Positions 1 through 4,933 of a stretch of DNA of 5,428 nucleotides are shown one piece after another. Location: positions 1-5,428 of the forward strand of contig DASVBJ010000082.1 of assembly GCA_036375895.1 (NCBI GenBank), in the 5' to 3' direction. Numbering within the stretch: the first letter of the stretch is position 1; each line of letters opens with the position of its first letter. A program made the translations under genes and the position numbers. The DNA is from DASVBJ01 sp036375895 (GTDB lineage Bacteria > Actinomycetota > Actinomycetes > JACCUZ01). The notes under the pieces were generated by a model, which saw only the letters and a list, made by a program, of their open reading frames with translations, did not search any database and was not told where the DNA came from.

Positions 1-199
1 CCCGGGTCACGGACTCGAGGTGCCCGGCCAGCGGTCTCAGCACGATGCCCGGCGCGGCGTCCATCCGCCGCTCCCGCACGACGAGGTGCGCGGCCAGGTC
101 ACGGGTGTCCCAGCCCTCGCACAGCGTGGGGGCGTCGGGCCCGAGGGACTCGAGCAGGTCGGAAAGGGCGGCGCGCTCGGCACGCGCGATTGACGGCAC
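1..199 (-). CDS. TIGR03085 family metal-binding protein (DinB / maleylpyruvate isomerase-like), 5' part only
   Basis: The minus strand reads 66 codons from a GTG at 199 to the window edge, so only the N-terminus is present (family proteins are about 200 aa). The segment CEGWDTRDLAAHLVVRE (residues 27-43), followed by RRMDAAPGI and RPLAGH, is typical of the actinobacterial TIGR03085 family, recognised from memory. That family belongs to the DinB/mycothiol-dependent maleylpyruvate isomerase-like four-helix-bundle proteins. His38 is a plausible metal ligand; the remaining ligands would lie outside the window. The biochemical role of TIGR03085 proteins is not established and no substrate can be proposed. 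GTG 199 was chosen because the family homology begins within a few residues (RAERAALSDLLESLGPDAPT) and no in-frame ATG lies just upstream. There is no clear Shine-Dalgarno; a -10-like TACGAT lies 6 nt upstream, suggesting a leaderless message. It is divergent from the ABC exporter at 250, across 50 bp. Confidence 0.85.
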   Translation of the reverse strand, partial: MPSIARAERAALSDLLESLGPDAPTLCEGWDTRDLAAHLVVRERRMDAAPGIVLRPLAGHLESVTR

Positions 200-205
200 G
201 ACCCG

Positions 206-211
206 ATCGTA
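206..211 (-). promoter_or_regulatory. Candidate -10 element of a leaderless promoter for the TIGR03085 gene
   Basis: On the minus strand the hexamer TACGAT (211 down to 206) fits the TANNNT -10 pattern. It is followed by six bases and then the GTG start at 199, which places the expected transcription start on or next to the G of GTG. No Shine-Dalgarno-like purine run and no convincing -35 box are seen. Leaderless transcripts driven by TANNNT are common in actinobacteria. The spacing is the main evidence, and a chance hexamer is possible. Confidence 0.45.
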
Positions 212-249
212 AGTGGCAACTGTCGGCGCGCTCGGGCAGGGTTGGGGGA

Positions 250-2076
250 ATGCGACGGAACGGCCCGGCGGCGGGCGACGACACCCTGCGCCGCGGGCTG
301 CGCATCCTCGGCACCGCGGTGCGGCACGAGCCGCGGGTCTTCGCGGTGGCGGTGGGCGGCAGCGCCGTCTACGGCGTGATGACGGTCGCCTCCGCCTGGG
401 TGCTCGGGCGGGTGACCGACCGGGTGATCGTGCCGGCCTTCGACGAGGGGCGCACGTCGGCCGGGGCGCTCGCCGCCGCAGCGGCCGCCATCGTCGCGGT
501 CGCCGTGCTCAAGGCGGCCGGCATCGTCGCCCGCCGGCTCGGCGCCGGGGTGATGCAGTACCGCCTGCAGGCGACCTACCGCCGGCGCGTGACCCGCCAG
601 TACCTCCGGCTGCCGCTGTCTTGGCACCAGCGGCACCCGACGGGGCAGCTGCTCTCCAACGCCAACGCCGACGTGGAGGCCACCTGGTTCCCCATCGCGC
701 CACTGCCGATGGCGGTCGGGGTGCTGGTGATGCTCGTGGTCGCCGGGGTGGCGCTGCTGCTCACCGACCTCGTGCTCGCCGTGATCGGGTTCCTCGTCTT
801 CCCCGCGATCTTCGGGCTGAACGTCGTCTACCAACGTCGGCTGTCCCCGCTCGCGACCCGGGCCCAGCAGCTGCGCGCCGAGGTCAGCGGGGTGGCGCAC
901 GAGTCGTTCGACGGCGCCCTCGTGGTCAAGACGCTGGGTCGCGAGGCGGAGGAGACCGAGCGGTTCCGTGCGGCGACCCTGGCGCTGCGCGACGCGCAGG
1001 TCGCGGTGGGGCGGGTGCGGGGACTGTTCGACCCGGCGCTGGAGGCGCTGCCGACGCTCGGCGTCCTCGCCGTGCTGCTCGTCGGCACGGCGCGCATCGA
1101 GTCGGGCGACATGGCGGCCGGTGACCTGGTGCAGGTGGCCTACCTGTTCACGATCCTCGCGTTCCCGGTGCGGGCGATCGGCTGGGTGCTCGGGGAGCTG
1201 CCGCGCAGCGTCGTGGGCTGGGACCGGGTGTCGAAGGTGCTGGAGGCGTCCGGGGGGCTGGCGTTCGGCACGGCGACGCTCGCCGGGGGAGGGGGCGCGG
1301 CCGCCCTCGCCGTACGGTCCGTGCGGTTCGGCTACGACGACGAGCAGGACGTGCTGCACGACGTGTCCTTCGACGTCGAGGCCGGCCGCACGGTGGCGGT
1401 CGTGGGCCCGACCGGCTCGGGCAAGTCGACGCTGACCACCCTGATCGTGCGCCTGGTCGACCCGCACGACGGCCAGGTGGTGCTCGACGAGGTCGACCTG
1501 CGGGCGGTTGCCCGCGGCGGCGTCGCGGGGGCGGCGGCGGTGGTGCCGCAGCAGACGTTCCTCTTCGACGACACGGTCCGCGGCAACGTCACGCTCGGCC
1601 TGGACGTCGCCGACGACGTGGTCTGGGACGCGCTGCGCGTGGCGCAGGCCGACCGGTTCGTGGCCGCCCTGCCGCGGGGCCTGGACACCCGCATCGGCGA
1701 GCGCGGGATGTCGCTGTCCGGCGGCCAGCGCCAGCGGCTGGCGCTGGCCCGGGCGGTGGTGCGCGGGCCCCGTCTTCTGGTGCTGGACGACGCGACCTCG
1801 TCGGTCGACCCGCGGGTGGAGGCGGCGATCCTGGCCGGGCTGCGCGCCCGCGCCGACGACGGCCAGGCGGCGACCGTCGTCGTCGTCGCCTACCGCAAGG
1901 CGACCATCGCGCTGGCCGACGAGGTCGTCTACGTCGAGCACGGCCGGGTGGTCGACCGGGGCAGCCACGACGAGCTGCTGACCCGCTGCGAGGGCTACCG
2001 GCGGCTCGTCACGGCGTACGAGCGGGAAGAGGCCGAGCGCCGGGCCGTGGCCGCCGACGAGGACCCGGTGGCCTGA
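250..2076 (+). CDS. ABC exporter half-transporter (TMD-NBD fusion) with degenerate catalytic residues
   Basis: A 608-aa type IV (ABCB/MsbA-like) half-transporter of normal length, in the plasma membrane. Hydrophobic segments lie near residues 31-52, 72-96, 154-172, 174-194, 268-281 and 292-314. The ATPase domain follows: Walker A GPTGSGKST (386-394), Q-loop VVPQQTFLF (431-439), ERGMSLSGGQRQR containing the signature LSGGQ (489-493), Walker B LLVLDD (509-514) and D-loop SSVD (517-520). Two key residues are unusual. The residue after the Walker B Asp is Asp514 rather than the catalytic Glu, and the switch-His position is Tyr548 (VVAYRKATI instead of the usual VAHRxxTI). This combination with an intact signature is typical of the non-catalytic half of heterodimeric exporters such as TM287/288 and BmrCD. 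The likely partner starts at 4934. Substrate is unknown. ATG 250 is preferred, with AGGG 8 nt upstream; an in-frame TTG at 190 would add 20 atypical residues. It converges with the gene ending at 2111. Confidence 0.93.
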   Translation: MRRNGPAAGDDTLRRGLRILGTAVRHEPRVFAVAVGGSAVYGVMTVASAWVLGRVTDRVIVPAFDEGRTSAGALAAAAAAIVAVAVLKAAGIVARRLGAGVMQYRLQATYRRRVTRQYLRLPLSWHQRHPTGQLLSNANADVEATWFPIAPLPMAVGVLVMLVVAGVALLLTDLVLAVIGFLVFPAIFGLNVVYQRRLSPLATRAQQLRAEVSGVAHESFDGALVVKTLGREAEETERFRAATLALRDAQVAVGRVRGLFDPALEALPTLGVLAVLLVGTARIESGDMAAGDLVQVAYLFTILAFPVRAIGWVLGELPRSVVGWDRVSKVLEASGGLAFGTATLAGGGGAAALAVRSVRFGYDDEQDVLHDVSFDVEAGRTVAVVGPTGSGKSTLTTLIVRLVDPHDGQVVLDEVDLRAVARGGVAGAAAVVPQQTFLFDDTVRGNVTLGLDVADDVVWDALRVAQADRFVAALPRGLDTRIGERGMSLSGGQRQRLALARAVVRGPRLLVLDDATSSVDPRVEAAILAGLRARADDGQAATVVVVAYRKATIALADEVVYVEHGRVVDRGSHDELLTRCEGYRRLVTAYEREEAERRAVAADEDPVA

Positions 2077-2110
2077 CCGCCCCGCGCACGGCCAGGCCAC
2101 CGGGGAGTGC

Positions 2111-2437
2111 CTACGCGGGCCGGGGCGAGGTGGTCGCGGGCCGGCGCACCTTCGTGCCGACCATGACGACCGTGCCGCCGAGGGCGGCGACGCCGGCCCC
2201 GATGAGGGCGAGCTGCCAGCCCGTCACCCCGGAGTCGTCCGAGGTGGACGACGGCTCGTGCTGCTGCAGCGCGGGCTGCTCGTTGTGCTCGATCTGCGCC
2301 TTGCTGGCCTTGCTGCCGATGCCGCCGTACCTGGTGTCGTCCTGGGGGACGTGCGCCGAGGCGGCGGGGGCGACGAGCACGACTGCGAGCGCGGTGAGGG
2401 CGGCCGCCGAGGCGGCGCGGGGACCGGTGGTGCCCAT
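2111..2437 (-). CDS. Small secreted protein with signal peptide and C-terminal membrane anchor, unknown function
   Basis: A 108-aa protein of no family I recognise. It has a signal peptide (Arg7, hydrophobic core about 11-22, likely cleavage after APAASA at residue 28). A hydrophilic, probably disordered stretch (29-72) is rich in Gln, Ser, Asp and Lys. A C-terminal membrane helix (about 73-95, WQLALIGAGVAALGG) is followed by KVRRP and a short basic tail. Predicted topology is N-out/C-in, with about 45 residues outside the membrane. There is no LPXTG before the helix, so sortase anchoring is not indicated. The mature chain would begin with His (HVPQDD). ATG 2437 was chosen because GAAAGG lies 8 nt upstream and a signal peptide starts there; the longer in-frame start at 2491 would read through a perfect inverted repeat. 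The gene converges on the ABC exporter (34-bp gap) and diverges from the gene at 2721. Confidence 0.75.
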   Translation of the reverse strand: MGTTGPRAASAAALTALAVVLVAPAASAHVPQDDTRYGGIGSKASKAQIEHNEQPALQQHEPSSTSDDSGVTGWQLALIGAGVAALGGTVVMVGTKVRRPATTSPRPA

Positions 2438-2445
2438 GGCTGGAA

Positions 2446-2451
2446 CCTTTC
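2446..2451 (-). promoter_or_regulatory. Ribosome binding site of the small secreted protein
   Basis: GAAAGG on the minus strand sits 8 nt before the ATG at 2437. It decides the start in favour of 2437. The perfect inverted repeat at 2455-2485 ends only 3 nt upstream of it. Confidence 0.6.
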
Positions 2452-2454
2452 GTC

Positions 2455-2485
2455 GGACCGGGCCTCGACCGTCGAGGCCCGGTCC
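2455..2485. repeat. Perfect 15-bp inverted repeat (operator or leader hairpin)
   Basis: The arm GGACCGGGCCTCGAC (2455-2469) and its exact reverse complement GTCGAGGCCCGGTCC (2471-2485) are separated by one base, giving a 31-bp dyad. It lies immediately upstream of the ribosome binding site of the minus-strand gene starting at 2437. It could be a protein-binding operator, or in RNA a very stable GC-rich hairpin in that gene's leader. Neither side carries a T tract, so an intrinsic terminator of the classic kind is not indicated. It could still block transcription running antisense from the ABC exporter towards 2721. Confidence 0.8.
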
Positions 2486-2534
2486 TGACAATGGGCCGCG
2501 CGACCGGTGGCGCCATCAGGCAACCACCCAGCAT

Positions 2535-2597
2535 CGGGCCGCCGGATCCCTTAGTCGGGCCGCCGGGTCCCTTAGTCGGGCCGCCGGGTCCCCTACG
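2535..2597. repeat. Three tandem 21-bp repeats in a divergent promoter region
   Basis: Units 2535-2555, 2556-2576 and 2577-2597 are head to tail with no gap. The core is GGGCCGCCGGGTCCC (2557-2571 and 2578-2592; the first copy, 2536-2550, has A for G at one position). The first two units end in TTAGT, while the third diverges there. Within each core, GGGCC and GTCCC form an imperfect inverted repeat (GGGAC half-sites on the other strand). The 21-bp period is two helical turns, so equivalent sites face the same side of the DNA. This suggests cooperative binding of a regulator, though replication slippage of a neutral sequence is also possible. Confidence 0.8.
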
Positions 2598-2623
2598 CGC
2601 CATCCCGGCCCCTCACCCAGTGC

Positions 2624-2637
2624 CGGACCATCGGCCC
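2624..2637. promoter_or_regulatory. Possible DevR/OsdR-type response-regulator box
   Basis: CGGACCATCGGCCC resembles the actinobacterial DosR/DevR and OsdR motifs as I remember them (GGGAC...GGCCC and GGGCCGATCGGCCC), with two to three mismatches. It is 83 nt upstream of the ATG at 2721, in the same intergenic region as the 21-bp repeats. Short GC-rich motifs are frequent in such DNA, so this is weak. Confidence 0.22.
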
Positions 2638-2708
2638 TGCCGTGGGCCGCCGCCGGCGGGCACGCTGGAGGTGGAGCCGTGAGCGTCCTGCCCACCGCCT
2701 GTCGCACC

Positions 2709-2716
2709 AGGAGGTG
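2709..2716 (+). promoter_or_regulatory. Strong ribosome binding site fixing the start at 2721
   Basis: AGGAGGTG, a near-perfect anti-16S match, ends 4 nt before the ATG at 2721. A second in-frame start, GTG at 2679, has GGAGGTGGAG just upstream and would add 14 residues (VSVLPTACRTRRCD). The 2721 site is favoured because the Pro/Ala-rich arm and TM segment start cleanly there. Confidence 0.8.
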
Positions 2717-2720
2717 TGAC

Positions 2721-3317
2721 ATGACCACAATTCAGACTCCGGTGCCCGCACCTGCACCTGCGCCGCCGGCACCCGCCCGCCGCCCGTCGACCCGCTGGTA
2801 CTGGGCGGCCGGTCTGGTTGCCCTTGTGGGCCTGGTCGCCGCTGCCGCGCTGGTGGCAGCCGCGCTGATCAGCCTCAACGACCACATCGACGGGTACGCC
2901 CGCACGCCCATCCCGGGGCAGGTCAGCGTCACGGTCGACGAGCCGGGCACGCAGGTCATCTACTACGAGGGCCCCAGCGGCGCCACGCCCGAGCTGTACC
3001 TGAGCGTGTACGACCCGTCCGGTGCGCCCGTGACGGTGAGGCAGTCCGACGCCTCACTGCAGTACGACGTCTCCGGGCGCGCCGGCCAGTCGGTCGCCGA
3101 GTTCGAGGCGACCATGACCGGCACCTACCTGGTGGACGTGAGCGACGGCGGGGCCGGCGGCATGGTGGCCGTCGGGGACAACTTCGCCGACCGCGTGATC
3201 GTGCCGATCATCGGAGCGGTCGCCCTGGTGATGACCGCGGGGGGCGCCGCGTTGGCCATGGTGATCGTCACCGCCGTCCGCCGCTCGCAGCCACGGCTCG
3301 ACCGCCCGACCGTCTGA
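2721..3317 (+). CDS. Two-TM protein with extracytoplasmic beta-rich domain, unknown function
   Basis: A 198-aa membrane protein. A cytoplasmic Pro/Ala-rich arm (residues 7-22, PVPAPAPAPPAPAR) precedes TM1 (about 27-51). An outside domain (about 60-155) has alternating hydrophobic residues and Gly/Pro turns suggestive of a beta sandwich (QVSVTVDEPGTQVIYYEG, ELYLSVYDPSG, TGTYLVDVSDGG). TM2 (about 158-186) and a short basic tail follow. Both termini are predicted inside. The domain layout recalls actinobacterial hypothetical membrane proteins with a jelly-roll-like loop, but I cannot name a family. There are no catalytic motifs and no cysteines in the external domain. It is divergent from the secreted protein at 2437 across a 283-bp regulatory region, and convergent with the ATPase gene ending at 3357. 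Whether it works with either neighbour is unknown; all three genes between the ABC halves except the ATPase encode membrane or secreted products. Confidence 0.85.
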   Translation: MTTIQTPVPAPAPAPPAPARRPSTRWYWAAGLVALVGLVAAAALVAAALISLNDHIDGYARTPIPGQVSVTVDEPGTQVIYYEGPSGATPELYLSVYDPSGAPVTVRQSDASLQYDVSGRAGQSVAEFEATMTGTYLVDVSDGGAGGMVAVGDNFADRVIVPIIGAVALVMTAGGAALAMVIVTAVRRSQPRLDRPTV

Positions 3318-3323
3318 CCGCGG

Positions 3324-3358
3324 GACCGGCCCGGCGTACCCGAGCAGTCCGGCCGGTC
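3324..3358. terminator. Candidate bidirectional terminator hairpin between convergent genes
   Basis: GACCGGCC (3324-3331) pairs exactly with GGCCGGTC (3351-3358). Two more G-C pairs form past a one-base bulge at 3332, leaving a 14-nt loop. It starts 6 nt after the stop of the plus-strand gene and runs into the stop codon of the minus-strand gene (3357-3359). There is no T tract, which is common for actinobacterial terminators but makes the call less certain. Confidence 0.5.
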
Positions 3359-4790
3359 AGTGCACCGGCTCGAACCCTTCGCCGACCGCCGCGGCGAGCT
3401 CGAGGTAGGCGTCGCGGGTGCGCGGCGAGAGCTCGCGCAGGTCCAGGACGCCGCCGGCCTCCAGGTGCGGGTCGTAGGGGATCGTCACGACGTCCCGGCA
3501 GCGGGCGGCGAAGTGGTCCTCGAGGTGCATGACGTCGACCATGCCGCCGCCCGGGCGCACCGACGAGATGACGACCACCGCGTTGCGGGCGAGCTGGTCG
3601 AAGCCGTGGGCCTCCAGCCAGTCCAGGGTGGCGCTGGCGCTGCGCGCGCCGTCGAGGCTGGGGGAGCTGACGACGACCAGTGAGCTGGCCAGCCCGAGGA
3701 TGCCGTGCATGGCGCTGTGCAGCAGGCCGGTGCCGCAGTCGGTGAGGATCAGGTTGTAGAACCGCTCCAGGGTGGTCACCGTGTCGCGGTAGTCCTGCTC
3801 CCCGAAGGCCATCGAGGCGCCCGGGTCGGAGTCGGACGCCAGCACCTCCAGGCGGGTGGGCGACTGGGAGGTGAAGGCGCGTACGTCGGCGTAGCGCTGG
3901 AGCTGGGCTCTGGCCTCCAGCAGGTGGCGCACGGTCGCGCCGGACTCACGCGGCACCCGCTCGCCCAGCGTGCCGCGGTCCGGGTTGGCGTCGACCGCGA
4001 TGACCCGGTCGCCGCGCAGGTCGGCGAACATCGCGCCGAGCGCGGCGGTCGTCGTCGTCTTGCCGACCCCGCCCTTGAGGCTGATGACCGCCAGCCGGTG
4101 ACAGCCGGTCACCGGGGTGCGGGCGCGCTCGACGAGGTCGTCGCGGTGCCGGTCCGCCGCGGAGGGGCCGAAGTTGACCCGGCCGCCGGTCGCGGCGTAC
4201 ACCGCCTTGCGCCAGCCGGACCGCGGGCGGTCGCGGCGGTGGCGCAGCACGGTGTCGGCCGTCAGCGACTCCGCGCCGACCAGGGCGCCGCCGGCGGGCA
4301 CCGGCGGGATGTCCCAGCGGGAGTCCTCCAGCGGCGAGGGCGGCGGCGGGTAGGCGGCCGGGGCGGGGGCCGGGGCCGCGGCCGTGGCCGGAGCTGTGGC
4401 CGACGGCGGGCTCGTGGAGGGGGAGGGCGGGGCATCCACCAGGCCGGCCTCGGCGGGCGCGTACGGCGGGAGCGGCGGGGCCGGTGCGAGCGGAGCGGGC
4501 GGCGGAGTCGGCTCGAGCGGAGCGGGCGGCGGGGCAGGTGCGAGCGGAGCGGGCGGTGCGACCGGCGCCGACAGCGCGGTGAAGTCCAGCGTGAACGACT
4601 CCGTCGGCGGTCCGCCGTCGTGCGCCGCCGACCAGGCGGCCGGCCCGGCCGACGGCTGTTCGGTGTCCTCCCGGCCTGGAGCGTCCGGCCAGCTGTTGTC
4701 CGCAGCCTCCGGCCAGCCGTCCAGGTCGAGGTCGCGGTATACGTCCCGGAAGCCGTTGCGGGACTCGGGCTCGCCGTCGTGCCGTGTCAT
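3357..4790 (-). CDS. MinD/ParA-family ATPase with proline-rich N-terminal arm (EspI-like)
   Basis: A 477-aa protein in three parts. An acidic N-terminus (about 1-70, GFRDVYRDLDLDGW) is followed by a low-complexity Pro/Ala arm (about 75-166) with three 9-residue repeats (PAPLAPAPP type). A basic linker (VLRHRRDRPRSGWRKAVYAA, 181-200) leads to a SIMIBI ATPase domain from about 228. The domain has the deviant Walker A KGGVGKTTT (239-247, signature Lys239), DANPDRGTL (267-275) and the Walker B-like LILTDCGTG (347-355, Asp351). This architecture resembles EspI (Rv3876) and related ATPases of type VII (ESX) secretion loci. No WXG100, EccC or other ESX gene is visible here, so a secretion role is inference; protein positioning or another ParA-type role is possible. 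ATG 4790 was chosen because GGAGGA lies 6 nt upstream; an in-frame start at 4847 would add 19 residues across the promoter region. Confidence 0.9.
   Translation of the reverse strand: MTRHDGEPESRNGFRDVYRDLDLDGWPEAADNSWPDAPGREDTEQPSAGPAAWSAAHDGGPPTESFTLDFTALSAPVAPPAPLAPAPPPAPLEPTPPPAPLAPAPPLPPYAPAEAGLVDAPPSPSTSPPSATAPATAAAPAPAPAAYPPPPSPLEDSRWDIPPVPAGGALVGAESLTADTVLRHRRDRPRSGWRKAVYAATGGRVNFGPSAADRHRDDLVERARTPVTGCHRLAVISLKGGVGKTTTTAALGAMFADLRGDRVIAVDANPDRGTLGERVPRESGATVRHLLEARAQLQRYADVRAFTSQSPTRLEVLASDSDPGASMAFGEQDYRDTVTTLERFYNLILTDCGTGLLHSAMHGILGLASSLVVVSSPSLDGARSASATLDWLEAHGFDQLARNAVVVISSVRPGGGMVDVMHLEDHFAARCRDVVTIPYDPHLEAGGVLDLRELSPRTRDAYLELAAAVGEGFEPVH
4483..4563. repeat. Three 27-bp tandem repeats inside the proline-rich arm
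   Basis: Units 4483-4509, 4510-4536 and 4537-4563 encode, on the minus strand, three 9-residue proline-rich repeats (PAPLAPAPP, PAPLEPTPP, PAPLAPAPP). The first 20 bases of units 1 and 3 are identical, including silent positions, which points to fairly recent slippage or duplication. The repeat is in frame, so copy-number changes would alter only arm length. Confidence 0.8.
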
Positions 4791-4857
4791 ACGGTGTCCT
4801 CCGGGCCGCGTACCTGGCGGCTTGATCGTGACAATTCGGACAAACAAGAAGATCCAG

Positions 4858-4890
4858 GGTAACCCGCCGGTAACCCGCCCGTGACCCGCC
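4858..4890 (+). repeat. Three 11-bp direct repeats of GTNAC type (candidate OmpR-family regulator site)
   Basis: Units GGTAACCCGCC (4858-4868), GGTAACCCGCC (4869-4879) and CGTGACCCGCC (4880-4890) are contiguous. GTAAC/GTAAC/GTGAC recur at 4859, 4870 and 4881 with 6 bases between them, i.e. one helical turn. Tandem 11-bp direct repeats are the usual binding layout of OmpR/PhoB-family regulators. GTNAC spaced by 6 is close to the actinobacterial GlnR/MtrA half-site pattern, and the 11-bp layout also recalls PHO boxes. They lie 43-75 nt upstream of the ABC start at 4934 and 68-100 nt upstream of the ATPase start. Confidence 0.6.
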
Positions 4891-4909
4891 TGGGCCCGGG
4901 CCCGGCGGG
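4885..4909 (+). other. GC-rich hairpin in the presumed leader of the second ABC gene
   Basis: CCCGCC (4885-4890) can pair with GGCGGG (4904-4909). Inside lies GGGCCCGGGCCC (4892-4903), itself a perfect palindrome. It overlaps the last 11-bp repeat and sits 10 nt before the GGGAG ribosome binding site at 4919-4923. It may be an operator, a leader hairpin or a chance product of GC-rich sequence. Confidence 0.35.
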
Positions 4910-4933
4910 AGCCGATCTGGGAGCATGGCCGCG

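Larger units (their letters stand above)
4791..4933. promoter_or_regulatory. Divergent promoter region between the ParA-like ATPase and the second ABC gene
   Basis: This 143-bp gap holds the only A/T-rich patch of the window (about 4829-4853), including GACAA repeated 9 bp apart (4830-4834 and 4839-4843). On the minus strand this gives TTGTCC and TTGTCA, which are -35-like, but no good -10 follows at 17 bp. On the plus strand TTGATC (4822-4827) is -35-like, again without a clear -10. I therefore mark the region rather than exact promoters. Confidence 0.5.

Noticed and set aside
190..215. TTGACG at 190-195 as a -35 for the first ABC gene
   Set aside because: No -10-like hexamer at 16-18 bp; the nearest candidate is only 13-14 bp away.
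37..2100. 687-codon open frame on the minus strand
   Set aside because: Antisense shadow of the ABC exporter; low-complexity Arg/Gly/His-rich translation without domains. The opposite strand carries all the ABC motifs.
2080..2105. Weak hairpin (CCCCG/CGGGG) after the first ABC gene
   Set aside because: Only five pairs with a long loop; expected by chance in such GC-rich DNA, so not called a terminator.
2111..2230. C-terminal helix plus basic tail of the secreted protein as a sortase sorting signal
   Set aside because: No LPXTG-like motif precedes the helix.
2535..2597. Tandem repeats as a CRISPR array
   Set aside because: Units are contiguous with no spacers and there are no cas genes.
1995..2603. 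Minus-strand frame beginning MARRGPGGPTKGPGG across the 21-bp repeats
   Set aside because: The collagen-like heptads arise because 21 bp is seven codons. The frame runs antisense into the ABC gene and overlaps the better-supported secreted-protein gene in another frame.
2491..2682. 63-codon proline-rich frame on plus through the intergenic repeats
   Set aside because: No ribosome binding site before ATG 2491; its composition simply reflects the tandem repeats.
3705..4862. 385-codon open frame on the plus strand
   Set aside because: Antisense shadow of the ParA-like ATPase gene, with Arg/Gly-rich translation and no recognisable domain.
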